64,000 nt of DNA, taken from Chelativorans petroleitrophicus. GTDB taxonomy: Bacteria; Pseudomonadota; Alphaproteobacteria; Rhizobiales; Rhizobiaceae. Positions 45,737-54,006 of this stretch are shown here, piece by piece. The stretch covers positions 1 to 64,000 of the forward strand of contig NZ_JAODNV010000016.1 of the NCBI RefSeq assembly GCF_025398195.1. Direction: 5' to 3'. The notes under the pieces are model-generated. The model saw only the letters and a program-made list of their open reading frames with translations. It ran no database searches and was not told the origin of the DNA. The translations under genes and the position numbers were made by a program. The number at the start of each line of letters is the position of its first letter. The stretch's first letter is position 1.

Positions 45737-46990
45737 CTATTTGTTGTAGAACCGGTCGAGAATCGCCTGTTCTTCTTCCGCCGCCTGCGCCAGGGACTCG
45801 GCGGGATCCTGCCCTTGCAGGAGAACGCGGTTAGCCATGTCGATGGCGACCTGGCGCTGGGCCTGCTCGTCGACGAAGATCGTCGTATGGGCGTATTCAA
45901 GCCCCTTCAGGAACGGCCCGTAGATCGGGTCCGCGAGATTTTCCTCGGTCAGGGCCGCGGCCTTACGTGCGGGAAGTTCGCCCACGACGTCGAGCCAGAT
46001 GTCCATCGCCTCCGGCGAAGAGATATAGGCCAGGAACTTCTGCGCCGCCTCCAGCTCCTCGCCTTCAGCCGTGGCGCCGATCGCATTCGCAAAGTAGCTG
46101 GCATAGTTGGAGCGCAGGCCGTCGGCATTGGCCGGCAGTTCCGTCACGCCCCACTCGAAGGGGTTATCGGCGAAGGCGCCGAGGCGGAACGTGCCGTCGA
46201 TGGTCATGGCCGCCCGGCCGGCACGGAACGCCGCCTGACCCTCGTCCATGAAGCCGGATAGGCCGACTTTATGCTCAAGCTGCAGGTCGGTGATGAACTT
46301 GAGCGCCGCAAGGCCGGCCTCGTCATTATATGCCACGGACCGTCCGTCGTCGGAATAGGGCTGACCGCCGAACTGACGGATCAGCACCTCGCGCCACCAC
46401 TGGTGGTCTTGTCCCTCCATCGAGACGGTAATGCCTTCGGATGTAATGTTGCCGGAACCGTCACGCTTGACTGTCGCCTTGGCTGCTTCGATGAGCTCAT
46501 CCAGCGTCTGTGGCGGATTGTTCGGATCGAGGCCCGCCTCCTCGAAAAGCTGCTTGTTGTAGAAGAGGGCCAGAGAACGGACCGCCGTCGGCAGGCCGTA
46601 ATACGAGTCCCCGCGCTTCATGGCCGAGACGATCGGGAAGAACTCGCTCTCGATCTGGTCATAAGGGAAGACTTCCGGGTCAAGCGGCTGGATCAGCCCG
46701 CCGGCAACGAAATTGTCCAGCCAGCCATAGAAAAGCTGCACGACATCCGGGCCCTGCCCGGCGACCTTCGCTGCCACCACGCGAGTTTGATAGTCGGCGT
46801 AGGGGAAGGTCACGTGCTTGACCGTGATGTCGGGATTAGCCTCCTCGAACTTGGCGATGAGCTGGTTCATCGCCTCCACTCTGGTGTCGAAGACATACTG
46901 CCAGTATTCGATCTCGACAGCCTGGGCCGAACCCATGGCCAGAAAGCTGATGCCGGCGGCGAGCCCGGCCAACCCGATCTTCTTGCGCAT
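45737..46990 (-). CDS. Carbohydrate ABC transporter substrate-binding protein (family 1)
   Basis: A 417-residue extracellular binding protein with a Sec signal peptide (about residues 1-24, ending GSAQAVE). Family 1 features include FEEANPDITVKHVTFPYADY, PTAVRSLALFYNKQLFEEAG and FRAGRAAMTIDGTFRLG. It starts the six-gene minus-strand operon, with AGGAGG nine bases before the ATG at 46990. Ligand unknown; the downstream lyase and kinase suggest a sugar conjugate. Confidence 0.93.
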   Translation of the reverse strand: MRKKIGLAGLAAGISFLAMGSAQAVEIEYWQYVFDTRVEAMNQLIAKFEEANPDITVKHVTFPYADYQTRVVAAKVAGQGPDVVQLFYGWLDNFVAGGLIQPLDPEVFPYDQIESEFFPIVSAMKRGDSYYGLPTAVRSLALFYNKQLFEEAGLDPNNPPQTLDELIEAAKATVKRDGSGNITSEGITVSMEGQDHQWWREVLIRQFGGQPYSDDGRSVAYNDEAGLAALKFITDLQLEHKVGLSGFMDEGQAAFRAGRAAMTIDGTFRLGAFADNPFEWGVTELPANADGLRSNYASYFANAIGATAEGEELEAAQKFLAYISSPEAMDIWLDVVGELPARKAAALTEENLADPIYGPFLKGLEYAHTTIFVDEQAQRQVAIDMANRVLLQGQDPAESLAQAAEEEQAILDRFYNK

Positions 46991-47106
46991 ATCAAGCCTC
47001 CTAGTTTCCGCCGGACGGCACTGGCCGCGGGCGAGTTCCCCGTGGAGCCGCCCATCCGGCCGCTCCGTCCCTCAACGTCATCCAACCATTCGTCGCTTGT
47101 CAATAA

Positions 47107-47126
47107 AATAATCTACTTGAGTTATT
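47107..47126. promoter_or_regulatory. Putative ROK operator, AATAA-N10-TTATT
   Basis: An inverted repeat AATAA (47107-47111) and TTATT (47122-47126) with a 10-base spacer lies in the 190-base divergent region between the binding-protein gene and the ROK regulator, in an AT-rich island. NagC/Mlc-type ROK proteins bind AT-rich palindromes with a spacer of similar length. Binding is inference. Confidence 0.45.
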
Positions 47127-47180
47127 CTTCGCGTGAAAATAGCCTCCCTGACAGTCACAGAAGGCGCCGAGGGCGTGCCC

Positions 47181-48446
47181 ATGCAGAAGCAGCACAGGAC
47201 GATCCGGCAGCGTGCGATTGCCATAGGCAGCAATCCCGAGCGCAACCGTGCGCACAACCGGCGCGTCGTGCTCGACGTGATCCGTATGCATGGACATCTC
47301 GGACGGGCGGAGATCGCCCGCTTTGCCCGCCTTACCTCTCAGGCGGTGGCTAACATCGTCCAGGAGCTTATCGAAGAGGGCATGCTGATCGACCTGGGGC
47401 GGCAGCGCAACGGACGCGGCCAACCGCCGATCCAGTTCGCGATCAATCCCGACGGGCCGGTGACGGCCGGGGTGGAGGTCGCGGCCGATCACATGGTGAC
47501 AGTGCTGCTCGACCTTTCGGGACGGCTGAGAGCGAGTGCCACGACGCCTTTGGAGCGCACCGATCCCGAAAACGTACCGAAGCACATAGCCGGCGAGATT
47601 CGCACGCTGCGCGGGAGGCTCGGTCCGAAGGCTCCTCGCCTGCTCGGCATAGGTGTGGTTATGCCGGGCCCCTTCGAGATCGAGGGCATGACGTCCGTCG
47701 GACCCGCCACGCTGCGCGGCTGGACCGGCGTCGACCCCGTCCCTCTTCTTGAGAAAGCGACGGGTGAGGCCGTAACCCTCGACAACGACGCAACGGCCGC
47801 GGCGGTTGGCGAACGGCTCTACGGCGCGGGAAGGCAGATCAGCAACTTCTGCTACCTCTATTTCGGCGTCGGACTCGGGCTGGGCGTGATCCATGAAGGC
47901 AGGCCGCTGCGCGGCGCCTTCGGCAACGCCGGCGAAATCGGGCATGTCGTGATCACGCCGCGGCACCGCCGGCCAACCTACGATCCGGACGCCCCGCTGG
48001 AGCGCGTCGCCTCGGTGCTTGCCTTGCGCGAGCGCCTGATGGCGGCGGGGATCGCCGCGCCCACCATCGAGGCCCTGGAGGTCCTCTACGAGGAACGCCA
48101 TCCAGTCATGATGGACTGGATCAGGGAAGCTGCCAACTATCTTGCGCCGACCGTAGCCATGCTGGAAAACATCTTCGACCCGGAGACCGTGATCTTCGGG
48201 GGCGGCTTGCCGGATGCAGTGCTCGATGCAGTCGTAAACGCGCTCGAGCCGCTACCCATGTCCGTCGCCACCCGCCGCAACCGCGGATTGCCGCGCGTGA
48301 TGCGTGGCCAGACCGGGCAACTCACTGCCGCCCTGGGCGCTGCCGCCCTGCCGCTGCTCAACGAGGTTTCCCCGCATCTGAGCGTAGCGCCAGCGCCGCA
48401 GCAGCCTTCAGCACCCCTTTCATCTATCGCCCTGAACCAGGAATGA
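47181..48446 (+). CDS. ROK family transcriptional regulator
   Basis: A 421-residue regulator. The N-terminal winged helix (about residues 18-70: NRRVVLDVIRMHGHLGRAEI, LTSQAVANIVQELIEEGML) precedes a ROK/sugar-kinase fold with GVVMPGPFEIEGMTSV, LDNDATAAAVGERLYGAG and the FGNAGEIGHV region. The usual ROK zinc motif CxCGxxGC is missing; PRHRRPTYDPD stands in its place. The frame opens at GTG 47133, but ATG 47181 has GAGGGC upstream and leaves room for the AT-rich operator. Divergent from the ABC operon and followed by the deacetylase after three bases. Confidence 0.88.
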   Translation: MQKQHRTIRQRAIAIGSNPERNRAHNRRVVLDVIRMHGHLGRAEIARFARLTSQAVANIVQELIEEGMLIDLGRQRNGRGQPPIQFAINPDGPVTAGVEVAADHMVTVLLDLSGRLRASATTPLERTDPENVPKHIAGEIRTLRGRLGPKAPRLLGIGVVMPGPFEIEGMTSVGPATLRGWTGVDPVPLLEKATGEAVTLDNDATAAAVGERLYGAGRQISNFCYLYFGVGLGLGVIHEGRPLRGAFGNAGEIGHVVITPRHRRPTYDPDAPLERVASVLALRERLMAAGIAAPTIEALEVLYEERHPVMMDWIREAANYLAPTVAMLENIFDPETVIFGGGLPDAVLDAVVNALEPLPMSVATRRNRGLPRVMRGQTGQLTAALGAAALPLLNEVSPHLSVAPAPQQPSAPLSSIALNQE

Positions 48447-48449
48447 GCC

Positions 48450-50834
48450 ATGCTGACGGATCATGAGCGCCTGCAGCGCCGCAAAGCCCGCCCTGCCCTT
48501 GTGGAACTTCATCGCGCCCTCTCGCGCCTCACGTCCACGCTGACCGTGATGAACACGGGCGCGCACCCCGACGACGAGCAGAGCGGCATGCTGGCGGCCC
48601 TGCGCCTCGCCTACGGGATGCGCGTCATCATTGCCTGCTCGACCAGGGGCGAAGGCGGCCAGAACAGCCTTGGATCCGAACGCACCGGCGCGCTCGGCGT
48701 GCTGCGCACGCGCGAGCTGGAAGAGGCTGCGCGCACGCTCGACGCCGATGTCGTCTGGCTTGGCCATGGCCCAGATGACCTGATACACGATTTCGGATTT
48801 TCCAAGAACGGCAAGGACACCCTTCAACGGTGGGGCCGCGAGCGGATCATCGAACGGCTCGTCCGCGCCTACCGCGCCGAGCGGCCGGATATCGTTATCC
48901 CCACCTTCCTGGATGTGCCCGGTCAGCACGGCCACCACCGCGCCATGACCGAGGCGGCGGAAGAGGCCGTGCGGCTCGCCGCGGACCCGAACGCCTTTCC
49001 CGAGCATCTGGCGGAAGGGCTTTACCCGTGGAAGGTCGCGAAATTCTATCTTCCCGGCTGGTCCGGCGGAGGCGGCACCTATGACGACGAAGTGCCGCCG
49101 CCGAACGCAACCGTGACGGTGAACGCACCCGGCCGCGACCCGGCGACAGGTGTTTCCTACTCGGAAATAGGCGAGTGGTCCCGCGCCTGCCACGCCTCGC
49201 AGGGCATGGGCTTCTGGAAAGCGGTGCCGCAGACGGAATGGCCGTTGCATCTGAAGCTTGGCGGCAACGGCGCGGAAAATGACATTCGCGATCACCTGCC
49301 GGCGACCCTGGCGGATCTCGCGGCGGGCCTGGACAGATCGATTGCCGATCAGCTTGAGGCTGCGCAGGCCCGCATCGAGGCGGCACTTTCAGCTTTCCCG
49401 CACCGCGAAAAAATCATCGAGGAGCTCACCGCCGCCGCCCGGCACATCGAAGAGACCCAGAAACAACTCCCGCCGGAAGAAGAGACGCGGTTCGGCCATC
49501 GCCTCACAAGGAAGCTGGCAGAAATCGACGCAGCTCTTGCCTGTGCCGCCGGGCTCATGGCGACGGTTTGGGCCGAGCCGGCCGCGGTGGCTCCAGGCGG
49601 CGGCACGATTCTGCACGTCCATGCCGATGCAGGCCTGCCCGTGAAAATCGAGCCGGTCCTGCCGGAATGGGCTTCTGCCGGCGCGGTCCGGCACGAGGAG
49701 ACGATCACGTCCTTCCGCATCACCGTATCCGGAAAGGCTCCGGTCTCGAACGCTTACCCGCCGGCCTTCTCGAGCCTGCTCGGCGGCGCTGCAATCCGGG
49801 TGAAGCTCGCCTCGCAGGTGGGCGGGCGAGACATACAGATCTTCGTTGATCCAGAGGAACCAGTTGCCGTCGTCCCGGCACATTCGGTCACCTTGTCTCC
49901 CGAGGCTTTGGTGATTTCGACCCATTCGGTTCCGGGACCGGTCCATGTGGCCGCCCGCATCGAGGGCCCAGAAGCGGAGCTCAGCCTGGCCGGTTTGCCC
50001 GGCATTGATGCTCGGCCTGACGAAGGCGGCTTTGCCGTCGCGGTTTCTTCGGGCATCCAGCCGGGGCGTTACACATTGCCTGCGACGATCGAGAATGCGC
50101 AGGCCTACCGGCAGACGCCGATCGCCTATCCGCATATCGGCCGCACGCGCTTCATCGAGCCGCAAAACCTCGACGTGCTGGTGCTCGACCTGAAGCTGCC
50201 GCAAAACGTGCGCGTGGGTTACGTCGGCGGAGGGACGGACCACGTCGGTGTGTGGCTCCGGCGCATGGGTCTCGACGTGACCATGCTTGACGAGACCGCG
50301 CTGCGCGACAGCCTTTCCCGTTTCACTACCATCGTGGTCGGCATCTTCACTTTCGGGCTGAGGCCTGATCTGGCGACCGCAACGCAGCGGCTGCGCGAAT
50401 GGGTCGAGGCGGGCGGTCACCTGGTTACCCTCTACCACCGGCCGACCGACGGTTGGTCGCCCGACACCACGCCCCCGCGCCGCGTGGTAATCGGCTCGCC
50501 TTCGCTGCGCTGGCGGGTGAGCGACCCGGCTTCGCCGGTCGAGATGCTGTTGCCGGATCATCCGCTGCTTGCGGGGCCGAACAGGATTACCATCGAGGAT
50601 TTCGCCGGCTGGGACAAGGAACGCGGTCTCTACTTCGCCTCGGTTTGGGATGACGCTTACGAGCCGCTGCTCGCCATGCACGACGCCGGCGAAGCCCCGC
50701 TCAAAGGTTCGCTCATCTCGGCCCGGATCGGCAAGGGCCGGCACACCCATACCAGCCTCAACCTGCACCACCAGCTCGACAGGCTGGTCCCCGGCGCGTT
50801 CAGGCTGATGGCCAATCTGGTGCAGCCAGCTTGA
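48450..50834 (+). CDS. Large PIG-L family deacetylase with C-terminal ThuA/amidotransferase-like domain
   Basis: A 794-residue protein. Residues about 30-200 form a PIG-L/LmbE N-deacetylase domain with the zinc motif GAHPDDEQSG (His-Pro-Asp-Asp), TRGEGGQNS and a later GQHGHHRAMTEAAEEA giving the third ligand. A helical linker (about 285-370) and beta-rich domains follow. Near 580-680 the sequence VRVGYVGGGTDHVGVWLRRM, ending in WVEAGGHLVTLYHRP, resembles a ThuA or glutamine-amidotransferase-like fold. No signal peptide, so it is cytoplasmic. PIG-L enzymes remove acetyl from GlcNAc conjugates; the ABC operon opposite may import such a conjugate. Confidence 0.85.
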   Translation: MLTDHERLQRRKARPALVELHRALSRLTSTLTVMNTGAHPDDEQSGMLAALRLAYGMRVIIACSTRGEGGQNSLGSERTGALGVLRTRELEEAARTLDADVVWLGHGPDDLIHDFGFSKNGKDTLQRWGRERIIERLVRAYRAERPDIVIPTFLDVPGQHGHHRAMTEAAEEAVRLAADPNAFPEHLAEGLYPWKVAKFYLPGWSGGGGTYDDEVPPPNATVTVNAPGRDPATGVSYSEIGEWSRACHASQGMGFWKAVPQTEWPLHLKLGGNGAENDIRDHLPATLADLAAGLDRSIADQLEAAQARIEAALSAFPHREKIIEELTAAARHIEETQKQLPPEEETRFGHRLTRKLAEIDAALACAAGLMATVWAEPAAVAPGGGTILHVHADAGLPVKIEPVLPEWASAGAVRHEETITSFRITVSGKAPVSNAYPPAFSSLLGGAAIRVKLASQVGGRDIQIFVDPEEPVAVVPAHSVTLSPEALVISTHSVPGPVHVAARIEGPEAELSLAGLPGIDARPDEGGFAVAVSSGIQPGRYTLPATIENAQAYRQTPIAYPHIGRTRFIEPQNLDVLVLDLKLPQNVRVGYVGGGTDHVGVWLRRMGLDVTMLDETALRDSLSRFTTIVVGIFTFGLRPDLATATQRLREWVEAGGHLVTLYHRPTDGWSPDTTPPRRVVIGSPSLRWRVSDPASPVEMLLPDHPLLAGPNRITIEDFAGWDKERGLYFASVWDDAYEPLLAMHDAGEAPLKGSLISARIGKGRHTHTSLNLHHQLDRLVPGAFRLMANLVQPA

Positions 50835-51697
50835 GCGTCGTGTCCGCGGAAAATCAGGCGACCAACAGGATTGCCGCGGCATGGCTCCTGACGGACATGA
50901 TCCTGGTTTCGGCCATGACCGCGCTCGTCAAGCTAGAGGGCGCGACCTACCCGGCGATCCAGATTGTCTTCATCCGGTCGCTGATAGGCCTAGTCAGCGT
51001 GCTTCCGCTCGCCTGGCGCTTCAGAAAAGAGGTCTTCGGCACCCGGCGCGCCGGCCGTCACGCTTTCCGCGTCGCCTGCAACGCCATTGCACTCACTAGC
51101 AATTTCCTGTCGTTGACGCTTCTGCCGCTGGCGCTCGTATCCGCCATCAGCTTTACCAGGCCGTTCGTCGTGATGATCTTCGCCGTCATCCTTCTCGGAG
51201 AAAAAGTGAGAGCCGTTCGCTGGGTCGGCACCGCGATCGGTTTTCTGGGCGTGCTCGTCATTGTCGCGCCCGGCAGCGTCAGCTGGAATATCGGCCTTCT
51301 CGCCGCATTCTCCTCCGTCGTATTCGGCTCTCTCGCCTCCGTCCAGATCCGGGCACTCAAGGACGAGAACACCGCCGTCCTTATGGTCTTCTATTCCGTC
51401 GGCCTCAGCGTCGTCACGGCGATCCCGGCCGTGCTCTACTGGCAGCCCGTCGCCCTGGCCGACTGGTCCATACTGTTGGCAATTGGCGTCTTGGCACAGC
51501 TCGGACAGTATTGCTACCTGCGGGCCTATCAAATGGCGCCCGCCAACTTCCTAGCCCCGCTCAGCTATCTCACGCTGGTTTTCGCAACCGCCACCGGATA
51601 CTTATTCTTCAACGAAGTGCCTGCGGGGACGACAGTGCTCGGCGTCGCCATCATCCTCCTTGCACTGCACATGACGAACCTTCTGAGCCGCTCGTAG
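50831..51697 (+). CDS. EamA/DMT superfamily transporter
   Basis: A 288-residue membrane protein with about ten predicted segments in two EamA repeats; LVSAMTALVKLEGATYPAIQ opens repeat 1 and SVVFGSLASVQIRALKDENT begins repeat 2. It belongs to the drug/metabolite exporter group and may export a by-product or take up a related metabolite. The start is uncertain: TTG 50831 overlaps the deacetylase stop, and GTG 50840 is an alternative; neither has a good ribosome site. It stops 24 bases from the convergent IalB gene. Confidence 0.87.
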   Translation: MSVVSAENQATNRIAAAWLLTDMILVSAMTALVKLEGATYPAIQIVFIRSLIGLVSVLPLAWRFRKEVFGTRRAGRHAFRVACNAIALTSNFLSLTLLPLALVSAISFTRPFVVMIFAVILLGEKVRAVRWVGTAIGFLGVLVIVAPGSVSWNIGLLAAFSSVVFGSLASVQIRALKDENTAVLMVFYSVGLSVVTAIPAVLYWQPVALADWSILLAIGVLAQLGQYCYLRAYQMAPANFLAPLSYLTLVFATATGYLFFNEVPAGTTVLGVAIILLALHMTNLLSRS

Positions 51698-51721
51698 ACA
51701 GTCGCCCGTCGGTCCCTAAGG

Positions 51722-52264
51722 CTAGCGTGCGGCGAGAGCGACCAGGCGCTGGTAAGCGGCCCTGAAGCCCATGAGCGAAATGTCGGCCTTGACCTGCTGG
51801 CCCGAAGTGGCCGTCATCAGTACGTTCGCCGTTTCGGCCGCTTCCAGCTTCGAGATCGTATCGGCCGGAATCTCCACTTCCGCTATGCAGCCGGCGGGCA
51901 GGCAGGTCCGGAAAGCCCCCCTAAGGATTTCTTCGTCAGCCATCTGGATGCGGAATCCTTCCGAAAGCAACAGGCCAAACGGGAGAACCAGGGTCGCTAC
52001 GGCGCGATCCTCGCTCCTGCGCAGAGCAAAGGTCAGCACACGCTGCTGCGATTCCTTCTGCAAGAGCGTCTGGGACATCTGGCAGACGCGCCGCGTCACC
52101 TCGCCCTGCTGCTGATTGACGCACTGGACGGTCCAGGCATCATAGGTTTCCGAAAGCGATGTGGGGCCTTGCATTTCGATTTCTTCCTGGGCAGACGCTG
52201 CGTTGAGGGTCAGCAGGCAGATTGACGAAACGAAAAGGCGAATGGCGAGCGCGGCTTTTTTCAT
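51722..52264 (-). CDS. Invasion-associated locus B (IalB) family protein
   Basis: A 180-residue secreted protein with a Sec signal peptide (about residues 1-25, ending NAASAQ). The mature region begins TYDAWTVQCVNQQQG and contains CQMSQTLLQKESQQRVLTF, then a C-terminal Cys pair in FRTCLPAGCIAEVEI, all usual for IalB family proteins of alphaproteobacteria. The family was named for erythrocyte invasion in Bartonella; in free-living relatives its role is unknown and probably envelope-related. It stands alone, convergent with the EamA gene. Confidence 0.9.
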   Translation of the reverse strand: MKKAALAIRLFVSSICLLTLNAASAQEEIEMQGPTSLSETYDAWTVQCVNQQQGEVTRRVCQMSQTLLQKESQQRVLTFALRRSEDRAVATLVLPFGLLLSEGFRIQMADEEILRGAFRTCLPAGCIAEVEIPADTISKLEAAETANVLMTATSGQQVKADISLMGFRAAYQRLVALAAR

Positions 52265-52329
52265 GGGGTGTCTCGATTGAAGAAGCTGGAGCGGCCGAGA
52301 GCGTGTCAGGGATAGGGGTTCGCCATTCG

Positions 52330-52801
52330 CTACCCCCTAGAACGCCACCCTGAGGGTTGCGTTGAGGGGGGAACGAGGCTGCCGAGTTCGTCGCCTTGGA
52401 CGGCGTAGGCCAGCCGGTAAATTGAAAGTGCATGGACGGTGCTTTCTGGTTGGCTGTCGGATAGCAAGCACATGAAGGCCGCCGTAGCGGCCGATAGACT
52501 GTTTTCGTCATGGCCTTCCAGCAAGGACGGCCCCCGCACGCGGAAAGTCCGGTGCCTTGCCGCCAATTTGAAAGGAGGCGTCCGGCACAGCCGGATCGCG
52601 CAGGATAAGATGGGCGGCAGCGAGGCCAGGCTCGGTCAGCGCCCCCGCAAGCGCATCACGCAACACGTTGATGCGGGCGGCCGCCGGCTCGTCAAGCATT
52701 GCCGCGGCGAGCACGCCTCCCGTTCCCCGCCCGCGGAGAACGCCCGCGTGCAGCGCAAGCGCTTGAAGCCGCGAAAGGAGGCGCGCATGCTGCGGCTCCA
52801 C
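52330..52801 (-). pseudogene. Frameshifted remnant of a small hypothetical protein
   Basis: The minus strand reads as one protein split over two frames. The first 97 codons from GTG 52801 give ALHAGVLRGRGTGGVLAAAM and LRDALAGALTEPGLAAAHLI and end at 52508. The neighbouring frame continues with SLLEGHDENSLSAATAAFMC and ALSIYRLAYAVQGDEL towards 52330. The join lies near 52510-52530. I recall similar small proteins near catabolic genes but cannot name the family. Low confidence that it was ever a stable gene here. Confidence 0.5.
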
Positions 52802-52817
52802 GCCGTTGGCTCCGCCG

Positions 52818-52969
52818 GCAGTCGATCAGCGGTTCGGCCGTCCGAATTGCCTCGTCAACAATGCGGGACGAACGGGCGCCCCACGGATCGACGAGGTCGA
52901 TCTCGACGAATGGCCTCGGTGCTTGCGATCAATCTCACGGCCCCCGTGGCGCTGGTGAAGGCGGTACTG
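52818..52969 (+). pseudogene. Remnant of a short-chain dehydrogenase
   Basis: AVDQRFGRPNCLVNNAGRTG is read from 52818 and continues to VDLDEW near 52913. The next frame then resumes with ASVLAINLTAPVALVKAVL up to about 52969. Together these are the NNAG strand and following helix of a classical SDR. The N-terminal cofactor loop and the YxxxK part are not found, so only the middle of the gene survives. Confidence 0.65.
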
Positions 52970-53367
52970 TCGCCATATCCAGGCAGGTGCGGGACAATGA
53001 GGGTATTGCATGCGAGCTCCGGAGCGACGAACCGCCATGCACTGCCACGTCCAGATTCGAGAAACCGGGAAAGACAGCGGGCCATCCGTTGCCGTAGTGA
53101 AGATGTCACTCGTCCGGATTTTCTTCCTCTCCCCGAAGACATGGGTAAAGCCGCCCGCAGGTCAACGCCGAATGGCATCCCACATCAGCCGCCGAGACAA
53201 TCCCTAAACCGTCAAGGTTAAGGTGAACCCGGATTGCTGGGACATCGATTTTCCCAAGTGACCTGCCGGCACGGATACCGAGCCGCCGCCGGTTGCCGCG
53301 ACGAGCTAGTAGGATCCGCCGCGCAGCTACTCGCGAGTGTCGTCGATGAGACGACCAATGTTTGGAG
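52970..53367. other. Stretch with no recognisable gene
   Basis: About 400 bases follow the SDR remnant before the convergent OtnC gene. The plus frame stays open to 53221, but the residues (Arg/Pro-rich, no family features) look like decayed sequence. Nothing resembling an RNA gene or a clear terminator is visible. Confidence 0.5.
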
Positions 53368-54006
53368 TCACGACCCGAAGCGCCTGCGAAGCTCCGACAC
53401 CACGTCCGACGGCAGGTGCCGCTGGGGCAAGCCGCGGGTGAGCAGCACGAGCTTCGCCGTTTCCTCTAGCTCTTCGGCGGCGAAGACCGCCGCCTCGAAG
53501 CTTTTGCCGGAGACGACCGGGCCGTGGTTCGCCAGAAGCACGGCCGGATGCTCGGCGGCCCGGGCGAGGATCAGGGGCTTCACGTCGGCCGATCCCGGAT
53601 GGGTGTAGGGGATCACCGGGACGCGGCCGACACGCATCACCATATAGGGCGTGATCGGCGGCAGGGCGTCCTCGGGATCCGTATCGGCCAGGCACGAGAG
53701 CGCCGTCGCGAAGGTCGAGTGGAGATGCACCACTGCGCCCGCTTCAGGGCGTGCCTCGTAGAAGGCCATGTGGAGCGGCACCTCCTTGGTAGGAGGATCG
53801 CCCGAAACCAGCCGGCCGGCCGTATCGAGCTTCGTCAGGCGGGAAGGCTCGAGGAAGCCAAGGCACGAATTGGTCGGCGTCACCAGAAAGCCGTCGGGAA
53901 GCCTCGCCGAGAGATTTCCCGACGAACCCGCGGTATAGCCGCGGTTGAACAGCGAGGCGCCCCAGCGGCAGATATCGTCCCGCAGGCGGCTTTCTTCCAG
54001 CGTCAT
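53368..54006 (-). CDS. otnC: Class II aldolase family decarboxylase (3-oxo-tetronate 4-phosphate decarboxylase-like)
   Basis: A 212-residue class II aldolase/adducin fold protein: GYTAGSSGNLSARLPDGFLV (phosphate site), then the metal-binding HLHSTFATALSC (His about 93 and 95), and LLANHGPVVSG with the third His. Size and its partner kinase fit OtnC, which decarboxylates 3-oxo-tetronate 4-phosphate to dihydroxyacetone phosphate. It overlaps the kinase gene by four bases. The first-step dehydrogenase of the pathway is not found next to it. Confidence 0.87.
   Translation of the reverse strand: MTLEESRLRDDICRWGASLFNRGYTAGSSGNLSARLPDGFLVTPTNSCLGFLEPSRLTKLDTAGRLVSGDPPTKEVPLHMAFYEARPEAGAVVHLHSTFATALSCLADTDPEDALPPITPYMVMRVGRVPVIPYTHPGSADVKPLILARAAEHPAVLLANHGPVVSGKSFEAAVFAAEELEETAKLVLLTRGLPQRHLPSDVVSELRRRFGS

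Noticed and set aside
52439-53221. A 260-codon plus-strand protein
   Set aside because: Only a short SDR-like segment inside it makes sense, and that segment continues from another frame; the rest is Arg/Pro-rich, so it is decayed sequence and not a gene.
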